Part shown: piece by piece, positions 51,706-61,642 of the stretch
How positions within the stretch are numbered: the stretch's first letter is position 1
Layout: each line of letters begins with the position of its first letter
Source: Yersinia bercovieri ATCC 43970
GTDB lineage: Bacteria; Pseudomonadota; Gammaproteobacteria; Enterobacterales; Enterobacteriaceae
Length of the DNA: 64,000 bases
NCBI RefSeq assembly: GCF_013282745.1
Contig: NZ_CP054044.1
Location: forward strand, 3,658,001 to 3,722,000
Direction: 5' to 3'
Translations under genes and position numbers: made by a program
The notes under the pieces: generated by a model
Told to the model about the DNA's origin: nothing
Database searches by the model: none
The model's input: the letters and a program-made list of their open reading frames with translations, nothing else

Positions 51706-53190
51706 TTATTCGAACTCGTTCCATGAACGGCCATCACGGGTGATCATGGCAACAGATGCTACCGGCCCCCATGTCCCGGACTGGTAAGGTTTAGGTGCTT
51801 CGTTATCCGCCGCCCATGCATCCATGATTGAATCCACCCACTTCCAAGCTTCCTCAACCTCATCACGGCGAACAAACAGCGCCTGAATCCCACGCATGGT
51901 CTCCAGTAACAGTCGCTCGTAGGCGTCAGCGAGGTGCTGTTCGTTAAACGTCTTAGAGAAACTGAGGTCAAGTTTGGTGGTTTGCAGACGGTGCTTATGC
52001 TCCAGACCCGGCACTTTGTTCAGCACTTCAATTTCGATGCCTTCATCCGGTTGCAAACGAATGGTCAGCTTGTTCTGTGGCAATTGCTGATAGGACTCGC
52101 GGAACAGATTCAGCGCAGGGTTTTTGAAGTAAACCACCACCTCTGAACACTTGCTTGGCAGGCGCTTACCGGTTCTCAAATAGAACGGCACACCGGCCCA
52201 ACGCCAGTCATCAATATCGACACGAATAGAGACGAAGGTCTCAGTATTACTGCTCTTATTCGCCCCCTCCTCTTCGAGATAGCCAGGCACTTTATTACCC
52301 TGCACAAACCCAGCCGTGTACTGGCCACGCACGGTTGTTTCCCGCACATTGGTGTGATCGATACGGCGTAGCGATCGCAGCACTTTCACTTTCTCATCAC
52401 GGATACGGTCAGTGCTCAGATCCGCCGGCGGTGACATGGCAATCATGGTCAGGATTTGCAGCAAGTGGTTCTGGATCATGTCGCGCATCTGACCGGCCTG
52501 ATCAAAATAGCCCCAGCGCCCTTCAATACCCACCTCTTCTGCCACCGTGATCTGCACGTGATCAATGGTGCGATTATCCCAGTTGGAAGCAAACAGCGAG
52601 TTAGCAAACCGCAGTGCTAACAGATTTAGCACTGTCTCTTTGCCCAAATAGTGGTCGATGCGATAGACCTGGCACTCGTTAAAATATTCAGCAACCTGAT
52701 CGTTTATCACCCGAGAAGAGGCCAAATCCGTCCCCAAAGGTTTCTCCATCACCACTCGGCTTGGCTCTTTATTCAGCCCCGCCTCACCTAACCCTTTGCA
52801 AACCGCACCAAAAGTGCTCGGCGGCATCGCAAAGTAGTTAATGGTTATGCGATTTTTTTGATCCAGCATTTTGCCCAATTTGGTGAAATGCTTGCTGTCA
52901 TTGACATCTAAGTTACAGAAATCGAGACGTGAACTGAGCTTTTGCCACAATTCATCGTCCAATGCCTCTTTCATAAAGGTATCGAGGGCTTCCTTTACCA
53001 CGGCTGTGTACGCGTCTTTATCCCAATCGGCACGGCCTACGCCGATGATCCGAGTATCTGGGTGGATGTGACCCGCTTTCTCTAATTGGTAAAGGGAAGG
53101 CAGCAGTTTCCGGCGAGCCAAGTCTCCCTTAGCGCCGAAAATCACCAGATCACACGCCTGGGCTGCTTGGCCTGTATTAGTTACCGCCAT
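51706..53190 (-). CDS. zwf: Zwf, glucose-6-phosphate 1-dehydrogenase
   Basis: Zwf oxidises glucose 6-phosphate with NADP+ at the entry of the pentose phosphate pathway. The 494-aa protein has the nucleotide-binding FGAKGDLARRKL near the N-terminus and the active-site YRIDHYLGKETVLNLLALRFAN around residue 177. It is intact, divergent from its regulator hexR, with a HexR-like site upstream. Confidence 0.97.
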   Translation of the reverse strand: MAVTNTGQAAQACDLVIFGAKGDLARRKLLPSLYQLEKAGHIHPDTRIIGVGRADWDKDAYTAVVKEALDTFMKEALDDELWQKLSSRLDFCNLDVNDSKHFTKLGKMLDQKNRITINYFAMPPSTFGAVCKGLGEAGLNKEPSRVVMEKPLGTDLASSRVINDQVAEYFNECQVYRIDHYLGKETVLNLLALRFANSLFASNWDNRTIDHVQITVAEEVGIEGRWGYFDQAGQMRDMIQNHLLQILTMIAMSPPADLSTDRIRDEKVKVLRSLRRIDHTNVRETTVRGQYTAGFVQGNKVPGYLEEEGANKSSNTETFVSIRVDIDDWRWAGVPFYLRTGKRLPSKCSEVVVYFKNPALNLFRESYQQLPQNKLTIRLQPDEGIEIEVLNKVPGLEHKHRLQTTKLDLSFSKTFNEQHLADAYERLLLETMRGIQALFVRRDEVEEAWKWVDSIMDAWAADNEAPKPYQSGTWGPVASVAMITRDGRSWNEFE

Positions 53191-53542
53191 GTTATTCTCC
53201 TCGTTGCAGGATATTTGTAATTTTCTTACATTCCTAATGTACTCTCTTTGGCTATAGCCAGTAAACCCAGATAAAAGTGAATCAAAAAAGGTTAAAAAAC
53301 ATCCATTCAGGCGGCAGGCCGCGTCAAATCAGGCTGCGCAACTTAAAAATGTAATTTTATGACGTTTTTGACAACCATTTACCATTATGAAAATTAGACA
53401 CAGGTCATATTCTGGTGAAAAAGCCACACTTCCCACCAGATGCCACTGCCAACGGGTCCCAGCTCGTAGTATATTTTCATTAAACCGACATAGATTTCTC
53501 CTTTAAATGAAATCGGTAAAACCCATGGGTGACTCTCGTTAT
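53191..53542. other. divergent zwf-hexR promoter region
   Basis: This 352-base spacer contains the HexR-like site and both promoters. No other repeat or gene was recognised. Confidence 0.45.
53350..53364. promoter_or_regulatory. HexR operator in the zwf-hexR region
   Basis: TGTAATTTTATGACG matches 13 of 15 positions of the HexR palindrome TGTAATTTTATTACA. It lies 160 bases upstream of zwf and 179 upstream of hexR. Control by KDPG-responsive HexR is inferred from the family regulon. Confidence 0.6.
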
Positions 53543-54412
53543 ATGAATACGCTGGAAAATATCCAAAATAATCTGGACCTCCTGAGCAAATCTGAAAGGA
53601 AAGTCGCCGAGGTGATCCTTGCCTCCCCGCAAACAGCTATCCATTCAAGTATCGCCACCCTCGCCAAAATGGCGAACGTCAGCGAACCCACGGTAAACCG
53701 TTTTTGCCGTCGGCTGGATACCAAAGGTTTCCCTGATTTTAAACTTCATTTGGCACAAAGTCTGGCTAATGGCACACCTTATGTGAACCGAAATGTTGAA
53801 GAAGATGATAGTGTAGCCGCTTACACCGGTAAAATTTTCGAATCGACCATGGCCAGTCTGGATATGGTGAAAAACAATTTAGACATTGCCGCTATCAATC
53901 GGGCCGTGGATCTATTGACCCAGGCCAAGAAGATTTCGTTCTTTGGCCTGGGTGCATCTGCTGCTGTGGCCCATGATGCAATGAATAAATTTTTCCGCTT
54001 CAACATTCCGGTAATTTATTTTGATGATATCGTGATGCAACGTATGAGTTGCATGAATTCCAGTGAAGGTGATGTGGTGGTATTAATATCCCATACCGGT
54101 CGCACAAAAAGCCTGGTTGAGTTAGCTCACTTAGCTCGTGAAAACGATGCCACCGTGATTGCTATTACCTCGCGCGATACACCACTGGCAAATGAAGCGA
54201 CATTACCACTGCTGTTAGATGTGCCGGAAGACACCGATATGTACATGCCGATGGTGTCCCGCATTGCTCAACTGACATTAATTGATGTCCTGGCGACGGG
54301 TTTTACCCTACGCCGCGGGGCAAAGTTCAGGGATAACCTGAAACGGGTTAAAGATGCATTGAAAGAGTCTCGTTTTGATAAAGATTTACCGCGCGTCAAC
54401 AGCGGTGAATAG
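53543..54412 (+). CDS. hexR: HexR, KDPG-sensing RpiR-family regulator
   Basis: HexR is an RpiR-type regulator of central carbon genes. The start MNTLENIQNNLDLLSK gives 289 aa, the E. coli length; 12 further upstream codons are open. The N-terminal HTH (LAKMANVSEPTVNRFCRRL, about 42-60) precedes a C-terminal SIS sugar-phosphate domain (KKISFFGLGASAAVAHDAMNKF, VVLISHTGRTKSLVELA). Probable HexR sites lie at zwf and pykA in this window. Confidence 0.94.
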   Translation: MNTLENIQNNLDLLSKSERKVAEVILASPQTAIHSSIATLAKMANVSEPTVNRFCRRLDTKGFPDFKLHLAQSLANGTPYVNRNVEEDDSVAAYTGKIFESTMASLDMVKNNLDIAAINRAVDLLTQAKKISFFGLGASAAVAHDAMNKFFRFNIPVIYFDDIVMQRMSCMNSSEGDVVVLISHTGRTKSLVELAHLARENDATVIAITSRDTPLANEATLPLLLDVPEDTDMYMPMVSRIAQLTLIDVLATGFTLRRGAKFRDNLKRVKDALKESRFDKDLPRVNSGE

Positions 54413-54767
54413 AGATATAAATGCGAAAGAGATGTCAGACGCGGAAGTCGCCTTGTTTGGCCTGGCCTGAAAATTGTGTTAGCGCATCTTCCGTCGTCAC
54501 AATTTGACGTATTATTGAAAAATAAACGTTACTTTGGCTCAGGTAAATGTCACCAGAGCCGATATGTTGAGAAAGAGCTCGCTTTGTAAGTCGATCATTT
54601 TGTGTATCGATCGTTTTTACATCCGCAAGCGGATAACATGCATGACATGATTTTGTCGTAAAACATGAAAAAGTTTCGTCGTAAAATTTGTAGCTTAGTT
54701 ACATTTTACTCGGATTATTATCCGCTGTTTTAACAACACCATGCTTCATCAGTCAACGGAGTAAGAG
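54413..54767. other. hexR-pykA intergenic region
   Basis: This 355-base spacer contains the HexR site and pykA promoter. Near 54586 and 54604 two copies of a CGATCRTTTTG/T element occur close together (TCGATCATTTTG, TCGATCGTTTTT) and could be part of an operator. Confidence 0.45.
54689..54703. promoter_or_regulatory. HexR operator upstream of pykA
   Basis: TGTAGCTTAGTTACA keeps the TGTA...TACA ends and spacing of the HexR palindrome. It lies 65-79 bases upstream of the pykA start. pykA belongs to HexR regulons in related bacteria; binding here is inferred. Confidence 0.6.
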
Positions 54768-56210
54768 ATGTCCAGACGGCTCAGAAGGACCAAAATTGTT
54801 ACTACACTGGGGCCGGCTACTGACCGCGACAATAATCTGGAAAAGATTATTGCTGCTGGTGCTAACGTAGTCCGCCTGAATTTTTCCCATGGTAGCGCTG
54901 AAGATCATGAGTTGCGGGCAAATAAAGTCCGTGAAATCGCCGCTCGACTTGGGCGTCATGTTGCTATTCTTGGCGATTTACAAGGTCCTAAAATCCGGGT
55001 ATCTACTTTTAGGGAAGGCAAAGTTTTCCTTAATGTGCACGATAAATTCCTGCTTGATGCCAACATGGCTAAAGGCGAAGGCGATAAAGATAAAGTCGGT
55101 ATCGATTATAAGGGCCTACCCGCGGATGTCGTCCCTGGTGATATTCTGCTGCTGGATGATGGCCGGGTACAGTTGAAAGTGATTGAAGTTCAAGGCATGA
55201 AGGTCTTCACCGAAGTCACCGTCGGCGGCCCGCTCTCTAATAATAAAGGCATTAACAAACTCGGTGGCGGCCTGTCAGCAGAAGCGCTGACTGAAAAAGA
55301 TAAAGCCGATATTGTTACCGCCGCTAAAATTGGCGTAGATTTCCTGGCAGTCTCCTTCCCGCGTACTGGCGAAGATTTACACTATGCGCGTCGTCTGGCC
55401 CGTGATGCGGGTTGCAATGCGCAAATCGTGGCCAAAGTTGAGCGCGCTGAAGCGGTGGCAACCGATGAGGCCATGGATGACATCATCCTCGCTTCTGATG
55501 TGGTGATGGTTGCTCGTGGTGACTTGGGGGTGGAAATTGGTGACCCTGAATTAGTCGGTATCCAGAAAAAACTGATTCGCCGCGCTCGCCAGCTTAACCG
55601 TGCGGTGATCACCGCGACTCAGATGATGGAGTCGATGATTACTAACCCAATGCCAACTCGTGCAGAAGTCATGGACGTGGCAAACGCGGTACTGGATGGC
55701 ACCGATGCCGTGATGTTGTCGGCAGAAACCGCAGCCGGTCAGTATCCGGCAGAGACAGTGGCTGCAATGGCGCGAGTCTGTCTGGGCGCAGAAAAAATCC
55801 CCAGCATTAATGTCTCTAAGCACCGCCTTGATGTGCAATTCGACAATGTCGAAGAAGCTATTGCGATGTCGACCATGTATGCGGCAAACCATCTGAAAGG
55901 GATTACGGCGATTATCGCCATGACCGAATCAGGTCGCACTGCGCTGATGATGTCCCGTATCAGCTCCGGTTTACCCATCTTTGCGATGTCACGTCACGAC
56001 CATACTTTGAATCTGACGGCTATCTACCGTGGCGTCACCCCGGTCTATTGCGATACCCACACTGATGGTATTCTTGCCGCCACTGAGGCGGTTAATCGAT
56101 TGAAAGATAAAGGCTTCCTGGTTTCTGGCGATCTGGTGATCGTGACCCAAGGTGATGTGATGGGGACGATTGGCACCACCAATACCAGCCGTATCATTCG
56201 CGTTGAATAA
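54768..56210 (+). CDS. pykA: PykA, pyruvate kinase II
   Basis: PykA transfers phosphate from PEP to ADP in the last step of glycolysis. The 480-aa protein equals E. coli PykA in length. It has [18 protein letters not shown] at the N-terminus, [12 protein letters not shown], and the signature [28 protein letters not shown]. The C-terminal allosteric domain is complete. GGAG lies 9 bases before the ATG. The order hexR-pykA-lpxM is conserved. Confidence 0.97.
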   Translation: MSRRLRRTKIVTTLGPATDRDNNLEKIIAAGANVVRLNFSHGSAEDHELRANKVREIAARLGRHVAILGDLQGPKIRVSTFREGKVFLNVHDKFLLDANMAKGEGDKDKVGIDYKGLPADVVPGDILLLDDGRVQLKVIEVQGMKVFTEVTVGGPLSNNKGINKLGGGLSAEALTEKDKADIVTAAKIGVDFLAVSFPRTGEDLHYARRLARDAGCNAQIVAKVERAEAVATDEAMDDIILASDVVMVARGDLGVEIGDPELVGIQKKLIRRARQLNRAVITATQMMESMITNPMPTRAEVMDVANAVLDGTDAVMLSAETAAGQYPAETVAAMARVCLGAEKIPSINVSKHRLDVQFDNVEEAIAMSTMYAANHLKGITAIIAMTESGRTALMMSRISSGLPIFAMSRHDHTLNLTAIYRGVTPVYCDTHTDGILAATEAVNRLKDKGFLVSGDLVIVTQGDVMGTIGTTNTSRIIRVE

Positions 56211-56232
56211 TCAATTTTAAGCCTTAATTAGC

Positions 56233-56263
56233 AAAAAGCCCGCTAATCAATAGCGGGCTTTTT
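56233..56263 (+). terminator. pykA terminator
   Basis: AAAAAGCCCGCTA and TAGCGGGCTTTTT form a 13-bp stem with flanking A/T runs, 22 bases after the pykA stop. It could also work for lpxM from the other side. Confidence 0.88.
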
Positions 56264-56301
56264 ATGTTCAATCTTAATGGTTGTACCCAAAGAAATTGGC
56301 G

Positions 56302-57264
56302 TTAAAGATCCTTGCGCACATAGGGCTCGATCTCGCCTTCTTTGCGGGTTTTCAGTAGCTTAAGAATCCAGGTGTACTGCTCGGGATTAGGTTTAACCAA
56401 CAGCTCCACCTCTTCATTCATCCGACGGGCGATATAGGTATCATCAGCATCCGCCAAATCATCCATCGGTGGACGAATATAAATATCAAGGCGATGTTCA
56501 CGATAATTATAGACTGGGAACATCGGCACAATCGCCGCACGGCAGACTTTCATCAACCGCCCAACCGCTGGCAATGTTGCTTTATAGGTGGCGAAGAAAT
56601 CGACAAATTCGCTTTGCTCAGGGCCGTAGTCCTCATCGGGCAGATAGTAGCCCCAGAATCCCTGACGTACTGAGCTGATAAAGGGCTTGATACCACTCTC
56701 ACGCGCATGAATACGCCCACCAAACCGCAAACGCGCACTGTTCCATAAATAGTCCACCAGCGGATTACGCTGATGATGGAACATACCGGCAACCGGTTTA
56801 CCCTGCTCGGCTAACAGCATGGCCGGAATATCAATTGACCAGGCATGAGGCACTAACAGAATAACGTTACGCTCCTGCCGTTGCAGCTCGTCCAAGATAT
56901 CCAATCCGTGCCAATGAACGCGAGACAGTACTTTTTTCGGATCGCGAAAACAGAGTTCAGCCATCATCATCAGCGGCTGTGCCGCAGTGGCAAACATCTG
57001 ATCAATGATATGTTCGCGTTCAGCTTCTGGCAGTTCCGGCATGCAATAAAGAAGATTTATGCGGGCACGGCGACGGCCGCTCTTAGCGAACTTCCCTGCA
57101 AGACGGCCAATACCCGCCAGCAATGGATCACGGAATTTAGGCGGGACATAAGCCATCGCCGCCATTGCTCCGGCGCCCAACCAAACACCCCAAAATCGTG
57201 GGTGTAGGAAAGATTTTTTAAATACCGGAATAAAGCCAGCGGCGTCGTTTTTCTCTTTATGCAT
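56302..57264 (-). CDS. lpxM: LpxM (MsbB), lipid A secondary acyltransferase
   Basis: LpxM adds the last secondary acyl chain (myristate in E. coli) to Kdo2-lipid A at the inner membrane. The protein is 320 aa. The HX4D catalytic motif is HAWSID (about residue 138), followed by AGMFHHQRNPLVDYLWNSARLRFGGR and YYLPDEDYGPE. An N-terminal hydrophobic anchor is present. The stop codon lies directly beside an ERIC-like fragment. Confidence 0.94.
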   Translation of the reverse strand: MHKEKNDAAGFIPVFKKSFLHPRFWGVWLGAGAMAAMAYVPPKFRDPLLAGIGRLAGKFAKSGRRRARINLLYCMPELPEAEREHIIDQMFATAAQPLMMMAELCFRDPKKVLSRVHWHGLDILDELQRQERNVILLVPHAWSIDIPAMLLAEQGKPVAGMFHHQRNPLVDYLWNSARLRFGGRIHARESGIKPFISSVRQGFWGYYLPDEDYGPEQSEFVDFFATYKATLPAVGRLMKVCRAAIVPMFPVYNYREHRLDIYIRPPMDDLADADDTYIARRMNEEVELLVKPNPEQYTWILKLLKTRKEGEIEPYVRKDL

Positions 57265-57420
57265 GGAGGAACTCTTGGAGTTGGCAGTGGGCTAATAATA
57301 ACATACCCTTGATCCTTGAAGTTACAGGGGATTAGTGACGCTCGTTACTCGACCCATCCATGGATCTCGCCACGACGAGGCGACGACCAACACCCCCCCA
57401 TAACTCCAGGTATAAAACTC

Positions 57421-57443
57421 TCCGGTAGAACGTGGCTACCGGA
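57421..57443 (-). terminator. mepM terminator
   Basis: TCCGGTAG and CTACCGGA form a perfect 8-bp stem 6 bases beyond the mepM stop, followed on the minus strand by GAGTTTTATA. Confidence 0.6.
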
Positions 57444-57449
57444 TAACGG

Positions 57450-58766
57450 TTAATCTAATTGCAGTTGTGGAATAACCTGCTTGGCGATAGCCAGATATTC
57501 ACTGCGATCTTTACCACTTAAGCCTTCCGAACGCGGCAATTTGGCGGTTAATGGGTTAACGGCTTGCTGGTTCATCCAGAATTCATAGTGCAGATGCGGG
57601 CCAGTAGAACGGCCAGTGTTACCTGACAACGCAATGCGATCGCCACGTTTAACTTTCTGACCCGGCTTAACCAGCAATTTCTTCAAATGCATATAACGGG
57701 TGGTGTACTGGCGACCATGGCGAATAGCCACATAGTTGCCCGCCGCTCCACTGCGTTTTGCAATCACCACTTCACCATCACCAACAGCAAGAACGGGCGT
57801 TCCTACTGGCATCGCGAAATCCACACCTTTGTGTGGCGCAACACGCCCAGTTACCGGGTTAATGCGGCGAGGATTGAAGTTAGAGGAGATTCGGAACTGT
57901 TTCATGGTTGGGAAACGCATAAAACCACGGGCCAAACCAGAACCCTGACGATCGTAGAACTTACCGTCATCGGCACGAATAGCGTAGTAATCCTTACCGC
58001 CGGAGCGCATACGAACCCCGACCAACTGGCTCTGCTCACTGCGGCCATCAAGAATTTCACGTGACATCAAAACCGAGAACTGATCACCTTTGCGCAGTTT
58101 GGCGAAATCTAACTGCCACTGCAGTGCTTTGGTTACCGCACGAATTTCAGAGCTGGTTAAGCCCGCCTTCTTGGCACTGGTCACAAAGCTGCCATCAAGG
58201 CTGCCAGCCAGAACTTTGTTGCTCCACTCGCCCTTTTGTAGCTCTTTCGTCTCTTTGAATGTATTGCCGACACGATCATAAGTGCGCGTTTCACGGCGAG
58301 ACATTTCCCACGTCAGACGTTGCAAATCACCTGCATCATTGACGGTCCAGGAGATTTGCTGCCCAATTTTCAAATTACGAAGGTCGCGGTTTGAGGTGGC
58401 GAGCAGGGAGACATCCGAAATATCGATACCATACTGGGTAAGAATGCTGCTCAGGGTATCCCCCGTAGAGACAACATACTCATGGACGCCGGTTTCGCTG
58501 GCATCTTTGGCATCTAATTCGTCTTGCGGAATTTCATCATCAGGTGTGGGCTGATCAATGGGTTCACTGGCTTCAGGTAATAAAATGCGGGTTTGACTGG
58601 TATCTAATACCACGCTCTTGGCGATCGGCTCATGCTCAGGGTGATAAACAAAAGGCCGCCAAACAGCTACAGCCAGTGTCATTACAGTCAACGACCCCAA
58701 CATAATTCGATGGGGCCGAGGGAGATTGTTATACGCCAGAGTGATAGTTCGGACTATCTGCTGCAC
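57450..58766 (-). CDS. mepM: MepM (YebA), murein DD-endopeptidase
   Basis: MepM cleaves D-Ala-DAP cross-links to let new murein be inserted. The 438-aa protein has an N-terminal membrane anchor (IMLGSLTVMTLAVAVW), a LysM-like segment (YVVSTGDTLSSILTQYGI) and a C-terminal M23 LytM domain. The zinc ligands are in PHKGVDFAMPVG and GPHLHYEFW. It lies between lpxM and znuA, as in E. coli. Confidence 0.95.
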   Translation of the reverse strand: MQQIVRTITLAYNNLPRPHRIMLGSLTVMTLAVAVWRPFVYHPEHEPIAKSVVLDTSQTRILLPEASEPIDQPTPDDEIPQDELDAKDASETGVHEYVVSTGDTLSSILTQYGIDISDVSLLATSNRDLRNLKIGQQISWTVNDAGDLQRLTWEMSRRETRTYDRVGNTFKETKELQKGEWSNKVLAGSLDGSFVTSAKKAGLTSSEIRAVTKALQWQLDFAKLRKGDQFSVLMSREILDGRSEQSQLVGVRMRSGGKDYYAIRADDGKFYDRQGSGLARGFMRFPTMKQFRISSNFNPRRINPVTGRVAPHKGVDFAMPVGTPVLAVGDGEVVIAKRSGAAGNYVAIRHGRQYTTRYMHLKKLLVKPGQKVKRGDRIALSGNTGRSTGPHLHYEFWMNQQAVNPLTAKLPRSEGLSGKDRSEYLAIAKQVIPQLQLD

Positions 58767-58780
58767 TTATGAGTATCCTT

Positions 58781-59743
58781 TTAATCTTGCTTCAGGCAGC
58801 TCACGTATTGGTTCGACAACTGAGACAGAAAGTCCACATAGCTGTCCTTGCCTAATACTATGCCGCTGCCCAAGGGATCCAACGTACCTGAACGGACGCC
58901 TGTTCCTTTGGCAACGGCATTAATGACGGCCGGCCTGAATTGTGGCTCAGCAAAAACGCATACCGCTTTGTGCTCAACCAACTGTGTTCGAATTTGATGT
59001 AAACGCTGCGCACCAGGCTGTATTTCGGGATTGACTGTAAAATGCCCTAATGGGCTCAAGCCAAAGTGTTTTTCAAAGTAGCCATAGGCATCATGAAAAA
59101 CGAAGTATCCCTTACCTTGGGCAGGCTTTAGCATAGTAGCAATATTTTTTTCATTTTGCGCTAGTTGATCCTCGAATCGGCGCAGGTTTGCATCTAATTT
59201 GTCCTTATTTTGCGGCATAAGTTCCAATAATCTGTCGTGAATCGCGATTGCAGATTGTTTTGCTATGGTAGGCGACAACCAAATATGCATATTGTATTCG
59301 CCGTGGTGATGCTCATCAGCACTATTATCTTTAGCATGATCATGGTCATGCCCTGCGGCTTCCCCTTCATGCTCCTCATCTTCATCACCTTTCATTAATA
59401 AAGGCATAATGGATGGGAGCTGAGCCAATGCAATTTGTGTTTTATCAGCAACTTGTGAAAGAGGTTTGGATAAAAATGCTTCCATTTCCGGGCCGACCCA
59501 AATAACCAGCTCAGCACTGCGTAACCGCTGGACATCTGATGGACGAAGCGCATAATCGTGCGGCGAGGCACCATCGGGCAATAAAACCTCAGTCGGTAAC
59601 ACGCCATCAGCAATGGCAGAGGCAATAAAACCTAATGGTCGTACTGAAGTAACGACCGCAGCTGAGGCAATATTAAATGGGTTGGCAATGACAATTGCGC
59701 TGGCTAGCATTGCCCGTTTTAGCCACTTATTTTTATGTAACAT
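58781..59743 (-). CDS. znuA: ZnuA, periplasmic zinc-binding protein
   Basis: ZnuA captures zinc for the ZnuBC importer. The 320-aa protein has a signal peptide ending near NIASA (about 28). It keeps the cluster 9 metal-ligand histidines ([24 protein letters not shown] and [10 protein letters not shown]) and a long Asp/Glu/His-rich loop (about residues 118-148, including GHDHDH and DEHHHGEY). It is divergent from znuCB across a 75-base gap containing a Zur box. Confidence 0.95.
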   Translation of the reverse strand: MLHKNKWLKRAMLASAIVIANPFNIASAAVVTSVRPLGFIASAIADGVLPTEVLLPDGASPHDYALRPSDVQRLRSAELVIWVGPEMEAFLSKPLSQVADKTQIALAQLPSIMPLLMKGDEDEEHEGEAAGHDHDHAKDNSADEHHHGEYNMHIWLSPTIAKQSAIAIHDRLLELMPQNKDKLDANLRRFEDQLAQNEKNIATMLKPAQGKGYFVFHDAYGYFEKHFGLSPLGHFTVNPEIQPGAQRLHQIRTQLVEHKAVCVFAEPQFRPAVINAVAKGTGVRSGTLDPLGSGIVLGKDSYVDFLSQLSNQYVSCLKQD

Positions 59744-59774
59744 AATACGAATTCTCGACGTTTTGTTGAGTAAA

Positions 59775-59793
59775 GCGTAATATTATAACATCC
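59775..59793. promoter_or_regulatory. Zur box between znuA and znuC
   Basis: GCGTAATATTATAACATCC keeps the Zur pattern (GATGTTATAATATTAC on the other strand, against consensus GAAATGTTATANTATAACATTTC). It sits in the divergent promoter, so zinc repression of both units is expected by analogy with E. coli. Confidence 0.72.
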
Positions 59794-59818
59794 ATTCGGT
59801 TCTGCAAACGTAATCATA

Positions 59819-60577
59819 ATGTCCACATTGGTAACTCTAAATAAGATATCCGTCACTTTTGGTTCTCGGCGGGTACTGAATGATATCTCCCTTTCTCTGC
59901 GTCCGGGAAGGATTCTGACTCTGCTCGGGCCAAATGGCGCAGGTAAATCGACACTGGTTCGCGTGGTGCTGGGATTGGTTGCCCCCACCAGCGGCACGCT
60001 GATTCGCCAGCCGGGGCTACGCATTGGTTATGTTCCGCAAAAGCTCCATCTGGATGCCACATTGCCTCTCACGGTCAGCCGTTTTATGCGGCTGAAACCC
60101 GGTGTCAAAAAGGCCGATATCTTGCCAGCACTTAAGCGGGTACATGCCGCGCATTTGTTGGATCAGCCGATGCAAAAACTGTCCGGCGGTGAAAACCAGC
60201 GGGTGCTGCTGGCACGCGCATTGCTGAACCGCCCACAGCTATTAGTGCTGGATGAACCAACGCAAGGTGTTGATGTTAATGGGCAACTGGCACTGTATGA
60301 CTTGATCGAGCAATTACGCAAGGAGTTGGGCTGCGCCGTGCTGATGGTCTCCCATGACTTGCATTTAGTGATGGCTAAAACCGATGAAGTTTTGTGCCTA
60401 AACCAACATATTTGCTGCTCTGGTGCGCCGGAAGTGGTTTCAACACATCCTGAATTTATCGCCATGTTTGGCAATCGCGGTGCCGAACAGTTAGCCGTTT
60501 ATCGCCATCACCATAACCATCGCCACGATCTGCACGGAAAGATTATTTTGAAAAACAGCGGGAGTCGTGACGCATGA
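59819..60577 (+). CDS. znuC: ZnuC, zinc ABC transporter ATPase
   Basis: ZnuC powers zinc import. The 252-aa protein has Walker [10 protein letters not shown] (about 37-45), signature [16 protein letters not shown] and Walker [13 protein letters not shown]. Its C-terminal tail is His-rich ([15 protein letters not shown]), typical of enterobacterial ZnuC. The stop overlaps the znuB start by 4 bases. Confidence 0.96.
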   Translation: MSTLVTLNKISVTFGSRRVLNDISLSLRPGRILTLLGPNGAGKSTLVRVVLGLVAPTSGTLIRQPGLRIGYVPQKLHLDATLPLTVSRFMRLKPGVKKADILPALKRVHAAHLLDQPMQKLSGGENQRVLLARALLNRPQLLVLDEPTQGVDVNGQLALYDLIEQLRKELGCAVLMVSHDLHLVMAKTDEVLCLNQHICCSGAPEVVSTHPEFIAMFGNRGAEQLAVYRHHHNHRHDLHGKIILKNSGSRDA

Positions 60578-61359
60578 TTGAACTATTGCTGCCGGGCTGG
60601 TTAGCTGGCATTTTGCTGGCGACAGCCGCTGGCCCATTGGGCTCTTTTGTCGTCTGGCGGCGGATGTCCTATTTTGGTGATACCCTGGCCCACGCCTCGC
60701 TACTGGGTGTGGCATTCGGTTTGCTGCTCAATGTAAATCCTTTTTATGCCGTCATTGTTATGACCATGGTGCTAGCACTGATTTTGGTGTGGTTGGAGCG
60801 TCGTCCACAGCTCGCGGTCGACACCCTACTGGGGATCATGGCTCACAGCGCATTATCTCTGGGTCTGGTGGTGGTTAGCCTGATGCATAATGTGCGAGTC
60901 GATTTGATGGCCTATCTGTTTGGCGATCTGCTGTCAGTCACATTGAGTGATATCTGGTTGATTGCTGCTGGGGTGATGGTGGTCTTGGGGGTGTTGTGTT
61001 GGCAGTGGCGCGCTTTGCTATCAATGACCGTCAGCCCAGAATTGGCTCATGTGGATGGGGTTAATCTGGAGCGGGTTCGGATGTTGCTGATGCTGGTCAC
61101 CGCACTGACGATAGGGTTATCGATGAAGTTTGTCGGCGCTCTGATTATCACCTCACTGCTGATAATCCCAGCTGCTGCCGCTCGTCGTTTTGCCCGCACA
61201 CCTGAGCAGATGGCGGGAATTGCCGTCGGTATTGGTGTGATTGCCGTGACTGGCGGCTTAACCTTCTCGGCTTTATATGACACACCCGCCGGGCCTTCAG
61301 TGGTGCTTTGTGCCGCGGTGATGTTTGTACTGAGCTTGTCACAAAAAGCGCGCGGATAG
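60574..61359 (+). CDS. znuB: ZnuB, zinc ABC transporter permease
   Basis: This is the 261-aa ABC-3 type membrane subunit with about eight hydrophobic segments. [26 protein letters not shown] near the N-terminus and [25 protein letters not shown] near the C-terminus are the family blocks. It is coupled to znuC by an ATGA overlap. Confidence 0.95.
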   Translation: MIELLLPGWLAGILLATAAGPLGSFVVWRRMSYFGDTLAHASLLGVAFGLLLNVNPFYAVIVMTMVLALILVWLERRPQLAVDTLLGIMAHSALSLGLVVVSLMHNVRVDLMAYLFGDLLSVTLSDIWLIAAGVMVVLGVLCWQWRALLSMTVSPELAHVDGVNLERVRMLLMLVTALTIGLSMKFVGALIITSLLIIPAAAARRFARTPEQMAGIAVGIGVIAVTGGLTFSALYDTPAGPSVVLCAAVMFVLSLSQKARG

Positions 61360-61394
61360 TGGTTTTGATTGAGTAGGGCTTAGCTTGATAAGTC

Positions 61395-61563
61395 CTGAGG
61401 TTATTAACAAAGTGCCGGTTGCGGAGAGAACAGCTAGATCGTAAAGACGCCGTAAATCCCTCCCTGGAGGCTCGAGCCGCGCCATCCCTGGCGCGGACGC
61501 TTTACTCTTCTACCCGTCCTCTCCGTTCCAGATCGCACCATCGGGGTTTGTCAGCAGTCTGAG
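61395..61563 (-). repeat. 168-bp imperfect palindromic repeat, copy 2 (Yersinia YPAL-like element)
   Basis: This is the inverted counterpart of the repeat at 19355-19522. On the minus strand it starts CTCAGACTGCTGACAA and ends TTAATAACCTCAG, with the central CCGCGCC-AGGGAT-GGCGCGG hairpin. The two copies differ by scattered substitutions. It lies 35 bases after the znuB stop, and its right end adjoins the znuB terminator. Confidence 0.7.
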
Positions 61564-61589
61564 GGCTTATCTTAATAAGCCCCATTTTT
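61563..61589 (+). terminator. znuB terminator
   Basis: GGGCTTAT-CTTA-ATAAGCCC forms an 8-bp stem followed by CATTTTT. It lies some 200 bases after the znuB stop, at the far side of the repeat, so the repeat is probably transcribed with znuCB. Confidence 0.65.
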
Positions 61590-61642
61590 ATCGCCGTACT
61601 ACCCGCTTTAAGGCGGTTAACTACGCACCCCCTAGCTGTAGC

